Assembly: GCA_020433785.1 (NCBI GenBank)
Contig: JAGRCC010000292.1
Coordinates: 1-15,106 of the forward strand
DNA from: Anaerolineae bacterium
GTDB lineage: Bacteria > Chloroflexota > Anaerolineae > 4572-78 > J111
DNA: 15,106 nucleotides
Direction: 5' to 3'
Shown here: one piece after another, positions 7,420-14,474 of the stretch
Layout of the letters: each line of letters begins with the position of its first letter
Numbering within the stretch: the stretch's first letter is position 1
Position numbers and translations under genes: made by a program
The notes under the pieces: model-generated
The model's database searches: none
Told to the model about the DNA's origin: nothing
What the model saw: the letters and a program-made list of their open reading frames with translations, nothing else

Positions 7420-10338
7420 GTGCCGACGCCAGTTCTAACCACCAAACTTTATATTCCTCAACCTCGGCCCGAACTGGTCCCCCGCCCCCGCCTGTTACAA
7501 AAACTCACTGACGGTTTAACCCCTCAGCGCCGGCTCACCCTGGTTTCCGCCCCCGCCGGTTTCGGCAAAACCACTCTGGTCAGCCACTGGCTGACCAGGA
7601 ACGATGAAGCCAGAAAGATGAATGGTGAGCCAAGAATTCATCTTTCACCATTCATCATTCATCATTCTGACGTCGCCTGGTTGACTCTGGAAGAAACCGA
7701 TAACGATCTGGGGCGATTTTTAACTTACGTGGCCGCGGCGATTCAACAGGTTGAACCGGATGTCGGTCAGACAATGCGGGGCGCGCTGCAAGCGGCCCAG
7801 CTACCCCCAGTCGAGTCGCTGCTAACTGCGCTGATCAACGACATCGCCGGCCTCGATCGCCATATTGTGCTGGTTCTCGATGATTACCACGCGATTGAGA
7901 TCGATGCCATTCACGACGCGCTCAGTTTCCTAATGGAACATCTCCCCCGTCAACTCCACATTGTCATGACCACGCGGGTCGATCCGCCCCTGCCGCTGTC
8001 GCGCTGGCGGGTGCGCGGGCAAATTACCGAAATTCGCTCGGCCGACTTACGCTTCAATATCGAAGAAATGGCGACCTTTCTCAATGAGCGAATGGGATTG
8101 AGCCTCTCGTCGGACGACATTTGCATGCTGGAAGAGCGCACCGAAGGCTGGATTGCCGGGCTGCAACTGGCCGCGCTGTCGATGCAGCGGGTGCAAGATG
8201 TGTCGACCTTTATCAAATCCTTTGCCGGCAGCCATCATTATGTGGTCGAGTATTTGGTCGATGAAGTGCTCAATCAGCAGTCGGAGGCGGTTAAGCGTTT
8301 TTTGCTCAAGACCTCGGTTTTAGAGCGGTTGTCCTGGCCGCTGTGCGTGGTGGTGATGGGTGAAGCCGAGATAAAGAATGAAGAAATTAAAAAGGGGGAA
8401 ATTAGAAATACAACTGTAAAAATCGCCGCCATTGATCCGATCCAAACGCTTTCAACCGGCTCTCCACCCTCTCCAAGCTCTAATCTCCAACCGCCAACCT
8501 CCTCTCAAGAGATTCTCAACTATCTGGTCCATAGCAATTTATTTATCGTTCCCCTTGACAACGAATGGCGCTGGTTCCGGTACCACCCGCTGTTTGCCCA
8601 AGTGCTGCAAAATCGATTACAGCACACGGTCGAAGCGCAGGAAGTGGTGTGGCTCAAGCTGCAAGCCAGCCGGTGGTGTGAGCTTAACGGATTTATTGGT
8701 GAGGCCATCCGTTATGCGCTGGCCGCTGGTAAAGTAGATCGGGCGGCGGATTTGATCGAAACGCACGCCAGGCCGTTGATGATGCGCGGGCAAATCGCGA
8801 CTATCAAGCGTTGGATGGGCGTTTTACCGCCCAAAGAAATTGCCGCCCGGCCTCGCCTGGGCTTGATCGAAGCGTCGTTAGAACTTGTCTCAAGTGATTA
8901 CGACAATCTAGCTGTCCGGATTGAAGAGGTGAACCAGGCTTTACAAAAAGATCGCCTGCTTGAGCCGGACGCCGCTTTTAAGGATCTTCAATCTGAACTG
9001 CTGACCTATAACGCGGTCTTATTGGTCACGCAAAACAAATTCCCTGAGGCTATCGCGCTGGCGAAACAGGCTTTAGCCCATGCTGGTGCAAGTAATTTTT
9101 ATTTGCAAGGCTTTATTACCTTGATTTGGGCAGGGGCTGTTTTCAACAACAAACAAGAAAAAGAGGCTCTGTCGCTTCTGCGAAAGTCCATCGAACTTAG
9201 TGAAAAGGCGGGTAGCCTATTTTGGGCGCTGTTAGGCATCGCTAAACTGGCGCAGTTTCAGGATTTAACCGGAGAGTTACGGGCCGCCGAGATGCTGTAT
9301 CGGCAGGCGGTTCAACTGGCCAGCCAGGAACAGGATCAGCATTCGCCGGGCGTTAGCTTTGCTTATGATGGGCTGGGGCAGATTTACTCGGAATGGAATC
9401 GATTAGATGAGGCGGCCACCTATTTGGAGCAGGCCATCAAACTTAGCGATGTCGGCGGTTTAAAGATCGGCTCGATGATGGACCGGCTCCATCTGGCTCT
9501 GGTTTGCCAATATCAAGGGAAGACTGATCGGGTCGACCAACTGGTATCGGAAGCTGAGAAAATTCTACAAGAGATAGCCCATCCTTTTTCCGAACACGTG
9601 TTGTGTCTGCTTAAAATTCGGCTGCTCCTGGCCCAAGGAAAGCTGGCCGAAGCGGTTCAATGGGGTATGAAGCTGGATAAAAATCTCGCTAGCGATGACC
9701 CATGGATTATAGCTGAAAACGCCGGGGTAGCCTTGGCCCGGATTCATATTGTCCAGGCGCGGCTGCGTCCCGAAAGTGACTCCCTTAATAAAGCGCTCGA
9801 CTTGCTGGCTAAGTTGACGCGTCAGGCTGAGTCGCTAGGCCGGCTTTCCTATCTAATCGAAGGGTTGGTTTTGCAAGCTCTGGCTTATCAACTCAACGGG
9901 AATATTGACCGGGCTGTCTCGGTTCTGGCTGACGCTCTCCAATTGGGGCAACCGGAAGGGTATTTTCGAGTTTTCGTTAATGAAGGCCAGCCGATGGCTG
10001 AGTTGCTGAGTGAGCTTCAGGCCAAGCAGCCAACCCACGCGGCTTATGCCCAGAAACTTCAGGGGGCAATCCTGCAAGAACAACCGCCAAAAGAGGCCCA
10101 AACGACGCCGGTTTCTGCGCCGTCCTCAGCGGAGGCACTGCTCGAGCCGTTGAGTGAGCGCGAGTTAGAGGTGCTGCGCCTGGTAGCGGCCGGCTCTTCC
10201 AATAGCCAGATTGCCAAGTCGCTGATCATTGCCCAGGGGACCGTCAAAAAGCATCTCAGCAACATTTTCGGCAAACTCAATGCTGAAAGCCGGACTCAGG
10301 CCGTGGCTCGCGGCCGAGAGTTGGGGTTATTAGAGTAA
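7420..10338 (+). CDS. MalT-like LuxR family transcriptional regulator (STAND ATPase)
   Basis: The 972-residue product has the MalT layout. The N-terminus [17 protein letters not shown] is followed by a STAND ATPase with Walker [11 protein letters not shown] (43-52), Walker B VLVLDDYH (150-157) and [14 protein letters not shown] (184-197). A helical TPR-like sensor region covers about 400-890, and a C-terminal LuxR HTH covers 911-972 ([15 protein letters not shown] then [20 protein letters not shown]). Such proteins bind ATP and an inducer, oligomerise and activate promoters; the inducer is unknown. The start is GTG with only a weak ribosome binding site, 18 bases after the kinase gene. Compared with the family, two stretches look inserted: residues about 64-84, encoded by a palindromic repeat, and about 314-362, encoded by purine-rich then pyrimidine-rich low-complexity DNA. 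Both keep the frame open and neither removes a core ATPase motif. Confidence 0.93.
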   Translation: MPTPVLTTKLYIPQPRPELVPRPRLLQKLTDGLTPQRRLTLVSAPAGFGKTTLVSHWLTRNDEARKMNGEPRIHLSPFIIHHSDVAWLTLEETDNDLGRFLTYVAAAIQQVEPDVGQTMRGALQAAQLPPVESLLTALINDIAGLDRHIVLVLDDYHAIEIDAIHDALSFLMEHLPRQLHIVMTTRVDPPLPLSRWRVRGQITEIRSADLRFNIEEMATFLNERMGLSLSSDDICMLEERTEGWIAGLQLAALSMQRVQDVSTFIKSFAGSHHYVVEYLVDEVLNQQSEAVKRFLLKTSVLERLSWPLCVVVMGEAEIKNEEIKKGEIRNTTVKIAAIDPIQTLSTGSPPSPSSNLQPPTSSQEILNYLVHSNLFIVPLDNEWRWFRYHPLFAQVLQNRLQHTVEAQEVVWLKLQASRWCELNGFIGEAIRYALAAGKVDRAADLIETHARPLMMRGQIATIKRWMGVLPPKEIAARPRLGLIEASLELVSSDYDNLAVRIEEVNQALQKDRLLEPDAAFKDLQSELLTYNAVLLVTQNKFPEAIALAKQALAHAGASNFYLQGFITLIWAGAVFNNKQEKEALSLLRKSIELSEKAGSLFWALLGIAKLAQFQDLTGELRAAEMLYRQAVQLASQEQDQHSPGVSFAYDGLGQIYSEWNRLDEAATYLEQAIKLSDVGGLKIGSMMDRLHLALVCQYQGKTDRVDQLVSEAEKILQEIAHPFSEHVLCLLKIRLLLAQGKLAEAVQWGMKLDKNLASDDPWIIAENAGVALARIHIVQARLRPESDSLNKALDLLAKLTRQAESLGRLSYLIEGLVLQALAYQLNGNIDRAVSVLADALQLGQPEGYFRVFVNEGQPMAELLSELQAKQPTHAAYAQKLQGAILQEQPPKEAQTTPVSAPSSAEALLEPLSERELEVLRLVAAGSSNSQIAKSLIIAQGTVKKHLSNIFGKLNAESRTQAVARGRELGLLE
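7576..7598. repeat. 10-bp inverted repeat inside the regulator gene
   Basis: CTGGTCAGCC (7576-7585) and GGCTGACCAG (7589-7598) are exact reverse complements around a three-base loop. The DNA encodes the ordinary LVSHWLT segment after Walker A, so the palindrome may be chance, but it contains the TGGTCAG heptamer of the 5026-5069 hairpin and lies 18 bases before the next repeat. Confidence 0.5.
7617..7656. repeat. palindromic repeat inserted in frame in the regulator gene
   Basis: GATGAATGGTGA (7617-7628) and TCACCATTCATC (7645-7656) form a perfect 12-bp inverted repeat with a 16-base loop, followed by further TTCATCATTCATCATTC iterations to about 7667. It encodes residues about 66-84, between the Walker A helix and the conserved VAWLTLEE strand, where homologues normally have only a few residues. 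It looks like a dispersed palindromic element retained as extra protein sequence, comparable in principle to in-frame Rickettsia palindromic elements. Confidence 0.65.
8359..8506. repeat. low-complexity in-frame insertion in the regulator gene
   Basis: A purine-rich tract (about 8365-8412, many GAA/AAA codons) is followed by a pyrimidine tract of CTCCA/CTCTAATCTCCAACC-type iterations (8460-8506). Together they encode the charged then Ser/Pro-rich stretch at residues 314-362, between the conserved [14 protein letters not shown] and [14 protein letters not shown] segments, which are normally separated by a short loop. It looks like absorbed intergenic repeat DNA. Confidence 0.55.
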
Positions 10339-10466
10339 CGCGGTCTTTACCCCGCAAAAATAAACCCGGTAATACCTCTTTTGGTTCCCGACAGATCCTT
10401 CGTTTAGTGATAAAGTAGAAGCATAAAGGTTAGATACTACTTCTTTATCGAACGGAGGCGAAACCT

Positions 10467-10688
10467 ATGACCACCACCTATAAAATTCGGATAAAGGGCC
10501 ATCTTGACGAGCGCTGGGCTGATTGGTTCGGCGACCTGACGTTGACGCAGCAGCCCGACGGCACCACGGTGCTGGCCGGGCCGGTTGTCGATCAGGCGGC
10601 GTTGTACGGGATTTTGACTAAGATTCACAACCTGGGCATGCCGCTGCTGGAAGTTTACCGGCTATCGGACGAAGCTCAAGCCACCTAA
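10467..10688 (+). CDS. conserved small protein of unknown function (73 aa)
   Basis: A short protein with an excellent ribosome binding site (CGGAGG at 10453-10458, eight bases before ATG). It has an N-terminal strand (TTTYKIRIKGHLD), the signature RWADWFGDLTLTQQPDGTTVLAGPVVDQAALYGILTKI, which I break here only for length, and a C-terminal PLLEVYRL strand. I recognise this as a short orphan family common in Chloroflexota and some cyanobacteria, with no known function. The pattern suggests a compact alpha/beta fold; there is no signal peptide, membrane segment or metal motif. Its stop codon is separated by two bases from the stop of the convergent gene. Upstream, GATAAAG (10409-10415) and CTTTATC (10443-10449) could pair just before the ribosome binding site, a weak hint of local control. 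Confidence 0.8.
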   Translation: MTTTYKIRIKGHLDERWADWFGDLTLTQQPDGTTVLAGPVVDQAALYGILTKIHNLGMPLLEVYRLSDEAQAT

Positions 10689-10690
10689 CC

Positions 10691-12211
10691 TCACGAGCCG
10701 GAGTCGGCAAAGACGGGGGCGAGCAGGTTATCGACCGGGACGTAGTCGTCGGTTAGCAGAATGGGCGGGTTGGCCTGAAGATAGGTGGTTATTTCGGCTT
10801 CGGGGACAAAGGTTTGCGCCAGCGGGTCAGTGCTGATGGCCGTATCAAGCGAACCTTGCGTGGCTAAAACAACGTAAGTCTGACGGCTAACCGTGCCTAA
10901 CTCGCCAACGGTAGCGGCGACATAAACGTGGGCAAAGGTTTGCTGTAAGGTGTTGACGTAGGCGCGCAAAAAGTCACCTTGTTTGCCGTCGATGATGTTG
11001 ACCATGTAAACCCCATTAGGCTTCAAGTGGGTCGTAATAAGCTGGTTAAACTCTAACGTGGTTAGATGATACGGCACCGAAAAGTCGTTAAAGGCGTCGC
11101 CGACGATAAGATCATATTGAGCTGTTTGAGGTAAATTAGTAATAAAGTGGCGGGCATCTTCGTTGAAGGTGCTGATGGTCGTATCCAACGGCAGGCCCAA
11201 CTGCTCGTGAGCGACTTCGGTCACGCCGGGATCGATTTCGATGACCTCGATTTGGCTGCCGGGATGAACCACCTCGATATAATGGGGAAAGGTATAGCCG
11301 CCCCCGCCGATAAACAAAACCGACACGGGCGCTTGGGCCGGGAAAACCGCGGCCAATACATCGGCATAGATTTGCTCGTAACCATAACGCAGGTTGGTGG
11401 GATCAGTTAAATCGACGTAGCTATGGACCAGGCGATCGAGCGTGAGAATGCGTAAATCTTCATTTTCGTCATCGAGGCGAACTTTGATGCAGAAGTAATT
11501 GGTTTCGCGTAGGCATTGGCTATTGAGCCAGCCCTGCTGCCAGGCCAAGCCGGATAAAGCCAGGAAAGCTAGAAAAAGGCCCAGATAAGCGTATCGACTG
11601 CGACCTCGCTGGCTCAAGCTGATGACTAGACCGATAAGGAGCAGCGCCCCGGCTACACCCCAAACAATCTGTCGAGTGCCAAAGGTGCTGATCAGAAAAA
11701 AGCCGGTGGCGAACGTGCCGGCAATACTTCCCAACGCACCGGCGGCATAAATCTTACCGACAATATCGCCGGTTTGGCTGAGATCGTTGAGGGTGAGTTT
11801 GACTACAATGGGGCTGATCATGCCCAGAATGGTGGCCGGCAGCAGAAAAACGGCTGTGAAGATTAAAACCACACTGGCAATAACTGGTAGGTCCAATGCC
11901 TGAAGCGGCCCCACTCCGGTCAATGAAGCCAAAATACTAACACTACCCAAAGCCGACAACGCGAAAATAAAGGCCAATACGTTGCGACTCGCCCACCGGT
12001 CGGCAATTTGGCCGCCCAGATAGTTTCCCAGACTGATGCCGGCCAGCACTACCCCGATGATACTGGTCCAGGTGTAAAGACTGACCCCCACAATGGGCGC
12101 CATCATTCGTCCAGCGAGCAATTCAATCACCAAAACACAGAAATTTGAAAGGAAAACAATGACAATAGCCCAAAAAGGCGGTAAACGATCGGTCGGGTTG
12201 GTTGGTTGCAT
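10691..12211 (-). CDS. fused membrane/spermidine synthase-like protein
   Basis: The 506-residue product joins an N-terminal membrane domain (helices from about residue 12 to 225, with ELLAGRMMAPIVG at 30-42 and GNYLGGQIADRW at 62-73, as in the fused-MFS/spermidine synthase family) to a C-terminal aminopropyltransferase-like Rossmann domain. Visible motifs are GGGGYTFPHY (302-311, nucleotide-binding loop), VIEIDPGV (323-330), EDARHF (351-356) and YDLIVGDAFNDFSVPYHLTT (366-385). The last contains the region of the catalytic aspartate, but the polyamine-binding acidic residues of true SpeE are not obviously conserved, so polyamine synthesis should not be assumed. The ATG is clear, though no strong ribosome binding site precedes it. 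It is convergent with the 73-residue gene (two-base gap) and divergent from the small paralogue pair. Confidence 0.88.
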   Translation of the reverse strand: MQPTNPTDRLPPFWAIVIVFLSNFCVLVIELLAGRMMAPIVGVSLYTWTSIIGVVLAGISLGNYLGGQIADRWASRNVLAFIFALSALGSVSILASLTGVGPLQALDLPVIASVVLIFTAVFLLPATILGMISPIVVKLTLNDLSQTGDIVGKIYAAGALGSIAGTFATGFFLISTFGTRQIVWGVAGALLLIGLVISLSQRGRSRYAYLGLFLAFLALSGLAWQQGWLNSQCLRETNYFCIKVRLDDENEDLRILTLDRLVHSYVDLTDPTNLRYGYEQIYADVLAAVFPAQAPVSVLFIGGGGYTFPHYIEVVHPGSQIEVIEIDPGVTEVAHEQLGLPLDTTISTFNEDARHFITNLPQTAQYDLIVGDAFNDFSVPYHLTTLEFNQLITTHLKPNGVYMVNIIDGKQGDFLRAYVNTLQQTFAHVYVAATVGELGTVSRQTYVVLATQGSLDTAISTDPLAQTFVPEAEITTYLQANPPILLTDDYVPVDNLLAPVFADSGS

Positions 12212-12373
12212 AGGCAGCGATTATAGCTGAAAGCCTCATTTTGGGCTATTGGCCGGGTCAATTCAGATGAATTATCCGTAGTTTTTACTGAGATAGCAAA
12301 AGATTATCAGTAGTTATTCCCTTGGCCGGCTGGCGGAAAGTGGCAGTTTCTACGCTTCCCATTTGTTGAGGCC

Positions 12374-12424
12374 TATACGTATACTTAAATGTAATTCTAT
12401 TTGTTCTTCCTAAAAATGTATAAA
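12374..12424 (+). promoter_or_regulatory. candidate promoter and palindrome upstream of the small paralogue pair
   Basis: The 242-base divergent gap contains the 10-bp palindrome TATACGTATA (12374-12383) and an AT-rich stretch ending in TATAAA (12419-12424), about 30 bases before the ATG at 12454, suitable for a -10 box. A matching -35 is not convincing (TTCTAT at 12395-12400 gives an 18-base spacer). Other short palindromes in the gap include AATTCA-GA-TGAATT (12260-12273). Confidence 0.35.
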
Positions 12425-12453
12425 ATCTCTGACGTTAAAGAAAGGAGCTAGAA

Positions 12454-12705
12454 ATGATTACAAAGTTAATCGCAAAAGAAGGGTTTACCACCCTTGAAGA
12501 GGTGTCGGCCTGGTCAAATAATCTAATAGGCAAAGCGGCACCCGATAGCCCCAACTTCAAATTTGAAAAAATTGTCCAATTTCAACTGATTCAAAAAGGG
12601 GATAGTTATGGAGTAATCTTAATGGTTGAATTGGAGAGACGCCAATCAATGAGCTCGATGGTCATGGAAATGCGCAAAGACCTTAACCTCATCAATGAGG
12701 GCTAA
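12454..12705 (+). CDS. small protein of unknown function, first of a tandem paralogue pair
   Basis: The 83-residue product has a strong ribosome binding site (AAAGGAG at 12441-12447, six bases before ATG). I do not recognise a named family. It reads as strand (MITKLIAK), helix (TLEEVSAWSNNLIGK), strand (FEKIVQFQLIQKG), strand (SYGVILMVELER), then a short charged tail. It matches the downstream protein: LIGKAAPDSPNFKFEKI against LIGRPVPDSRNYFIEKV. The beta-alpha-beta-beta order and size are like dodecin flavin-storage proteins, but I see no diagnostic dodecin residue, so this is only a fold-level guess. No signal peptide or membrane segment is present. The gene overlaps the next by 11 bases and is AT-rich relative to its neighbours. 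Confidence 0.8.
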   Translation: MITKLIAKEGFTTLEEVSAWSNNLIGKAAPDSPNFKFEKIVQFQLIQKGDSYGVILMVELERRQSMSSMVMEMRKDLNLINEG

Positions 12706-12925
12706 CCATAATCTCGGTTTAAAAACGACATCCTTTCTGGCCGATAATTTTGCTAGCGCCCAGGAAATTCATCGGTGGTTACAAAGTTTAATTGGCCGGC
12801 CTGTTCCAGACTCACGAAATTATTTTATCGAGAAGGTGATTGCCATTCAACTGGATTTAAAGATTAATCGCTATACGGTTAAGGTTTTGGCTGCTGTAAA
12901 AGAAAAATCTCAATCAACCGACTAA
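12695..12925 (+). CDS. small protein of unknown function, second of the tandem paralogue pair
   Basis: The 76-residue product starts at an ATG inside the last codons of the preceding gene (11-base overlap), with no good ribosome binding site of its own (ATCA precedes it), so it probably depends on translational coupling. Residues about 18-68 align with residues about 11-66 of its neighbour: a helix EIHRWLQSLIGR, the shared PDSRN turn, then IEKVIAIQLDLK and a last strand YTVKVLAAVKE. The two have diverged at most positions while keeping the turn and the spacing, which points to an old duplication maintained as a pair, possibly a hetero-oligomer. Function is unknown. A strong terminator lies 105 bases downstream. 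Confidence 0.75.
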   Translation: MRANHNLGLKTTSFLADNFASAQEIHRWLQSLIGRPVPDSRNYFIEKVIAIQLDLKINRYTVKVLAAVKEKSQSTD

Positions 12926-13030
12926 TTCAAAGAAATGAGCTTAAATGGTTAATTGTGGTCAAATCGTAATGCGAAATGTAATGTTGTAATGATATGCTAA
13001 GCTTATTCATTGGGGCCACGTTCGGGAGGA

Positions 13031-13067
13031 AAAAAGAGCGCCTTTATCTTGTAAAGGCGCTCTTTTT
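13031..13067. terminator. bidirectional Rho-independent terminator
   Basis: A 16-bp perfect stem (13031-13046 with 13052-13067, core AGAGCGCCTTTA) encloses a five-base loop and is flanked by an A-run on the left and a T-run on the right. It can stop both the small paralogue pair (plus) and the hsp20 pair (minus). Confidence 0.93.
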
Positions 13068-13090
13068 CGTAAATTAATCTTGTCTAATAG

Positions 13091-13121
13091 GAGACCCGTT
13101 GCAAAACGGGTCTCTTTTTAT
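13091..13121 (+). terminator. second Rho-independent terminator, plus orientation
   Basis: GAGACCCGTT (13091-13100) pairs with AACGGGTCTC (13105-13114) around the stable GCAA tetraloop, followed by TTTTTATTT. On the minus strand the stem is followed by CTATTAG, so it is directional and mainly blocks plus-strand read-through into the hsp20 genes, whose stop codon begins one base further on. Confidence 0.85.
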
Positions 13122-13541
13122 TTAAGCAGCTAAGACGTTGATTTTTCGGGCTTTAGCCGGACCTGATTTAGGTAGATTGATTTGCAGAACGCCGTTTTTG
13201 ATTGAGGCGCTAATGTTGTCGGTGTCGATGCCGTCGGACAAGGTGAAGTTGCGTTCGTAGTCACCCACTTCGTATTCAGCGTAGGCCAGATTATAGTTGT
13301 CGGGATTTTGCGTTTCAACGTGACCGCGAATGCTCAACACGTTCTTTTCAAGTGTAATATCAAGGCTGTTTTGATCGACGCCAGGCATATCGGCTAATAC
13401 AACTAAGGCTTCTTCGATTTCGTAGATATCGGCGCGAGGCACGTAGGCTCGCCCCGGTCGAGTGCGTTCTGTCCCCTCGGCGACTTGAACCTCTTGTTTT
13501 TCAACGTCTTGTGTGTGTAGAGTGCTATTTTCGTTGGCCAT
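13122..13541 (-). CDS. Hsp20/alpha-crystallin small heat shock protein
   Basis: The 139-residue product has a flexible polar N-terminus (1-32) and then an alpha-crystallin domain (about 33-125) with LADMPGVDQNSLDI (49-62) and the NGVLQINLP signature (116-124). A C-terminal I-x-V anchor, INV at 134-136, serves oligomer assembly. Small heat shock proteins are ATP-independent holdases that keep unfolded proteins refoldable by DnaK and ClpB. The ribosome binding site is ideal (AAGGAGG at 13549-13555, seven bases before ATG). It lies 57 bases after the other hsp20 gene with no terminator between, so it is the second gene of a dicistronic unit ending at the 13031-13067 terminator. It is clearly diverged from its neighbour, which suggests distinct clients or mixed oligomers. 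Confidence 0.95.
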   Translation of the reverse strand: MANENSTLHTQDVEKQEVQVAEGTERTRPGRAYVPRADIYEIEEALVVLADMPGVDQNSLDITLEKNVLSIRGHVETQNPDNYNLAYAEYEVGDYERNFTLSDGIDTDNISASIKNGVLQINLPKSGPAKARKINVLAA

Positions 13542-13598
13542 GATGGTACCTCCTTAAAATGCTATGCTTGTTAACTATTCAGTATTTATAGTAGGCGC

Positions 13599-14051
13599 TT
13601 AGGCCGCTTTGACCGCAATTTTCTTGGGCTTTTCAGCTTCGGCTCTGGGCAGCGAAATATGCAATACCCCTTTGTCAAAGACCGCTTCGACGCTGTCGGC
13701 TTCTACGGTGAAAGGCAGTTGGAAGGTGCGGGTAAAGCTACCAACACCGCGCTCGCGACGATGATATTTGGCCCCTTCTTCCAATTCTTCCGGCTGGCGA
13801 GAACCGGTTAATTTCAGCGTTTCGCCCACAACGGAAATGTCGATATCTTCAGGGTTGACGCCTGGTAATTCGGCGGTCACGACAGCACCATTTTCATTGG
13901 TCCAAACATTGATGGCCGGAAAACTCGGCGCCATGCGGGAACGGGGGGTGTACGCGAACTCATCGAACATGCGGCTCATTTCTCGCTGCATTCTATCGAT
14001 ATCGCGCCAGGGATTTTGTGAACGGTATAATTGAAATGGTCGTCTAAACAT
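13599..14051 (-). CDS. Hsp20/alpha-crystallin small heat shock protein
   Basis: The 150-residue product has an N-terminus MFRRPFQLYRSQNPWRDIDR followed by MQREMSRMFDEF, an amphipathic substrate-binding arm common in bacterial Hsp20. The alpha-crystallin domain spans about 46-137, with ELPGVNPEDIDI (61-72) and KGVLHISLP (127-135). The C-terminal anchor is I-A-V at 145-147. I chose the ATG at 14051 because AAGGAG (14060-14065) lies eight bases upstream and the sequence then matches the family from its first residue; the ATG at 14123 would add 24 residues without a ribosome binding site and run into the promoter region. It is the first gene of the hsp20 pair, with the repeated ACACTC/GAGTGT element about 80-130 bases upstream as a candidate stress operator. 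Confidence 0.95.
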   Translation of the reverse strand: MFRRPFQLYRSQNPWRDIDRMQREMSRMFDEFAYTPRSRMAPSFPAINVWTNENGAVVTAELPGVNPEDIDISVVGETLKLTGSRQPEELEEGAKYHRRERGVGSFTRTFQLPFTVEADSVEAVFDKGVLHISLPRAEAEKPKKIAVKAA

Positions 14052-14128
14052 GGTAGTTGCTCCTTTCTTATTTCTAAGAAAATGATGATTTGATCGAAAA
14101 TTTAATCGATTTAATTTACTCATTAACG

Positions 14129-14180
14129 TTACACTCTCATGATAGAATCCGAGTGTTAGAATAATGATAGACGAGTGTAA
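14129..14180 (-). promoter_or_regulatory. candidate heat-shock operator with three ACACTC/GAGTGT half-sites
   Basis: On the plus strand TTACACTC (14129-14136) is followed by GAGTGTTA (14151-14158) and GAGTGTAA (14173-14180). The outer two form a perfect 8-bp inverted repeat, and the two GAGTGT copies are 22 bp apart, about two helical turns. Read toward hsp20, two copies of ACACTCG followed within a few bases by TCTATCAT are visible. The core resembles the CIRCE half-site of HrcA (GCACTC/GAGTGC) with A/T in place of G/C, but the spacer is 14 bases, not 9. Binding by HrcA or another repressor is a guess. Confidence 0.55.
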
Positions 14181-14215
14181 GAGGTTTATTAGAATCTGGG
14201 AGCCTTCAGCCGTTA

Positions 14216-14281
14216 GCGGTCAGCTAGTAGCAATTTTTTGCCCCGCACGACGAGATCCATAGACCGCCGCTAGCTGACCGC
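14216..14281. repeat. 12-bp inverted repeat element
   Basis: GCGGTCAGCTAG (14216-14227) and CTAGCTGACCGC (14270-14281) are exact reverse complements separated by 42 bases. Near-copies of the same word surround them (AGCCGTTAGCGGTCAGC on the left, GACCGCCGCTAG inside). No T-run follows. It looks like another dispersed palindromic family in the gap between clpB and the hsp20 promoter. A smaller stem, CGGTGGT/ACCACCG (14314-14332), lies just beyond it. Confidence 0.6.
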
Positions 14282-14402
14282 AGACTGCCGAAAACAAGCA
14301 CATTCGTAAAGTTCGGTGGTTAATGACCACCGGCCTGTTGTACGAGGTATCAAAATTTGGCTACAAACTGAGGTTGTAAATAACTGTAATTTCGGCCAAT
14401 AA

Positions 14403-14439
14403 AAAAAGGCCGGTAGTTCAAGAGGCTACCGGCCTTTTT
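14403..14439 (-). terminator. Rho-independent terminator of clpB
   Basis: A 14-bp perfect stem (14403-14416 with 14426-14439, core GGCCGGTAG) has a nine-base loop and is flanked by an A-run on the left and T-run on the right. In the minus direction it lies 36 bases after the clpB stop and ends in about seven T. It separates clpB from the hsp20 transcription unit and could also work on the plus strand. Confidence 0.9.
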
Positions 14440-14474
14440 GGTGTTTCTTTTGAGCCAATTATGCCGGGCTTATT

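Noticed and set aside
10409..10449. Riboswitch or attenuator upstream of the 73-residue gene
   Set aside because: Only a 7-bp stem with a 27-base interior was found, with no alternative pairing or terminator; not enough for a riboswitch call.
10691..12211. Annotating the fused membrane protein as spermidine synthase (speE)
   Set aside because: The nucleotide-binding motifs fit, but the polyamine-site acidic residues are not evident and the family's activity is uncertain.
14052..14123. Extended start for the first Hsp20 at the ATG 14123
   Set aside because: No ribosome binding site, and the extra residues do not match the family; the ATG at 14051 has AAGGAG at proper distance.
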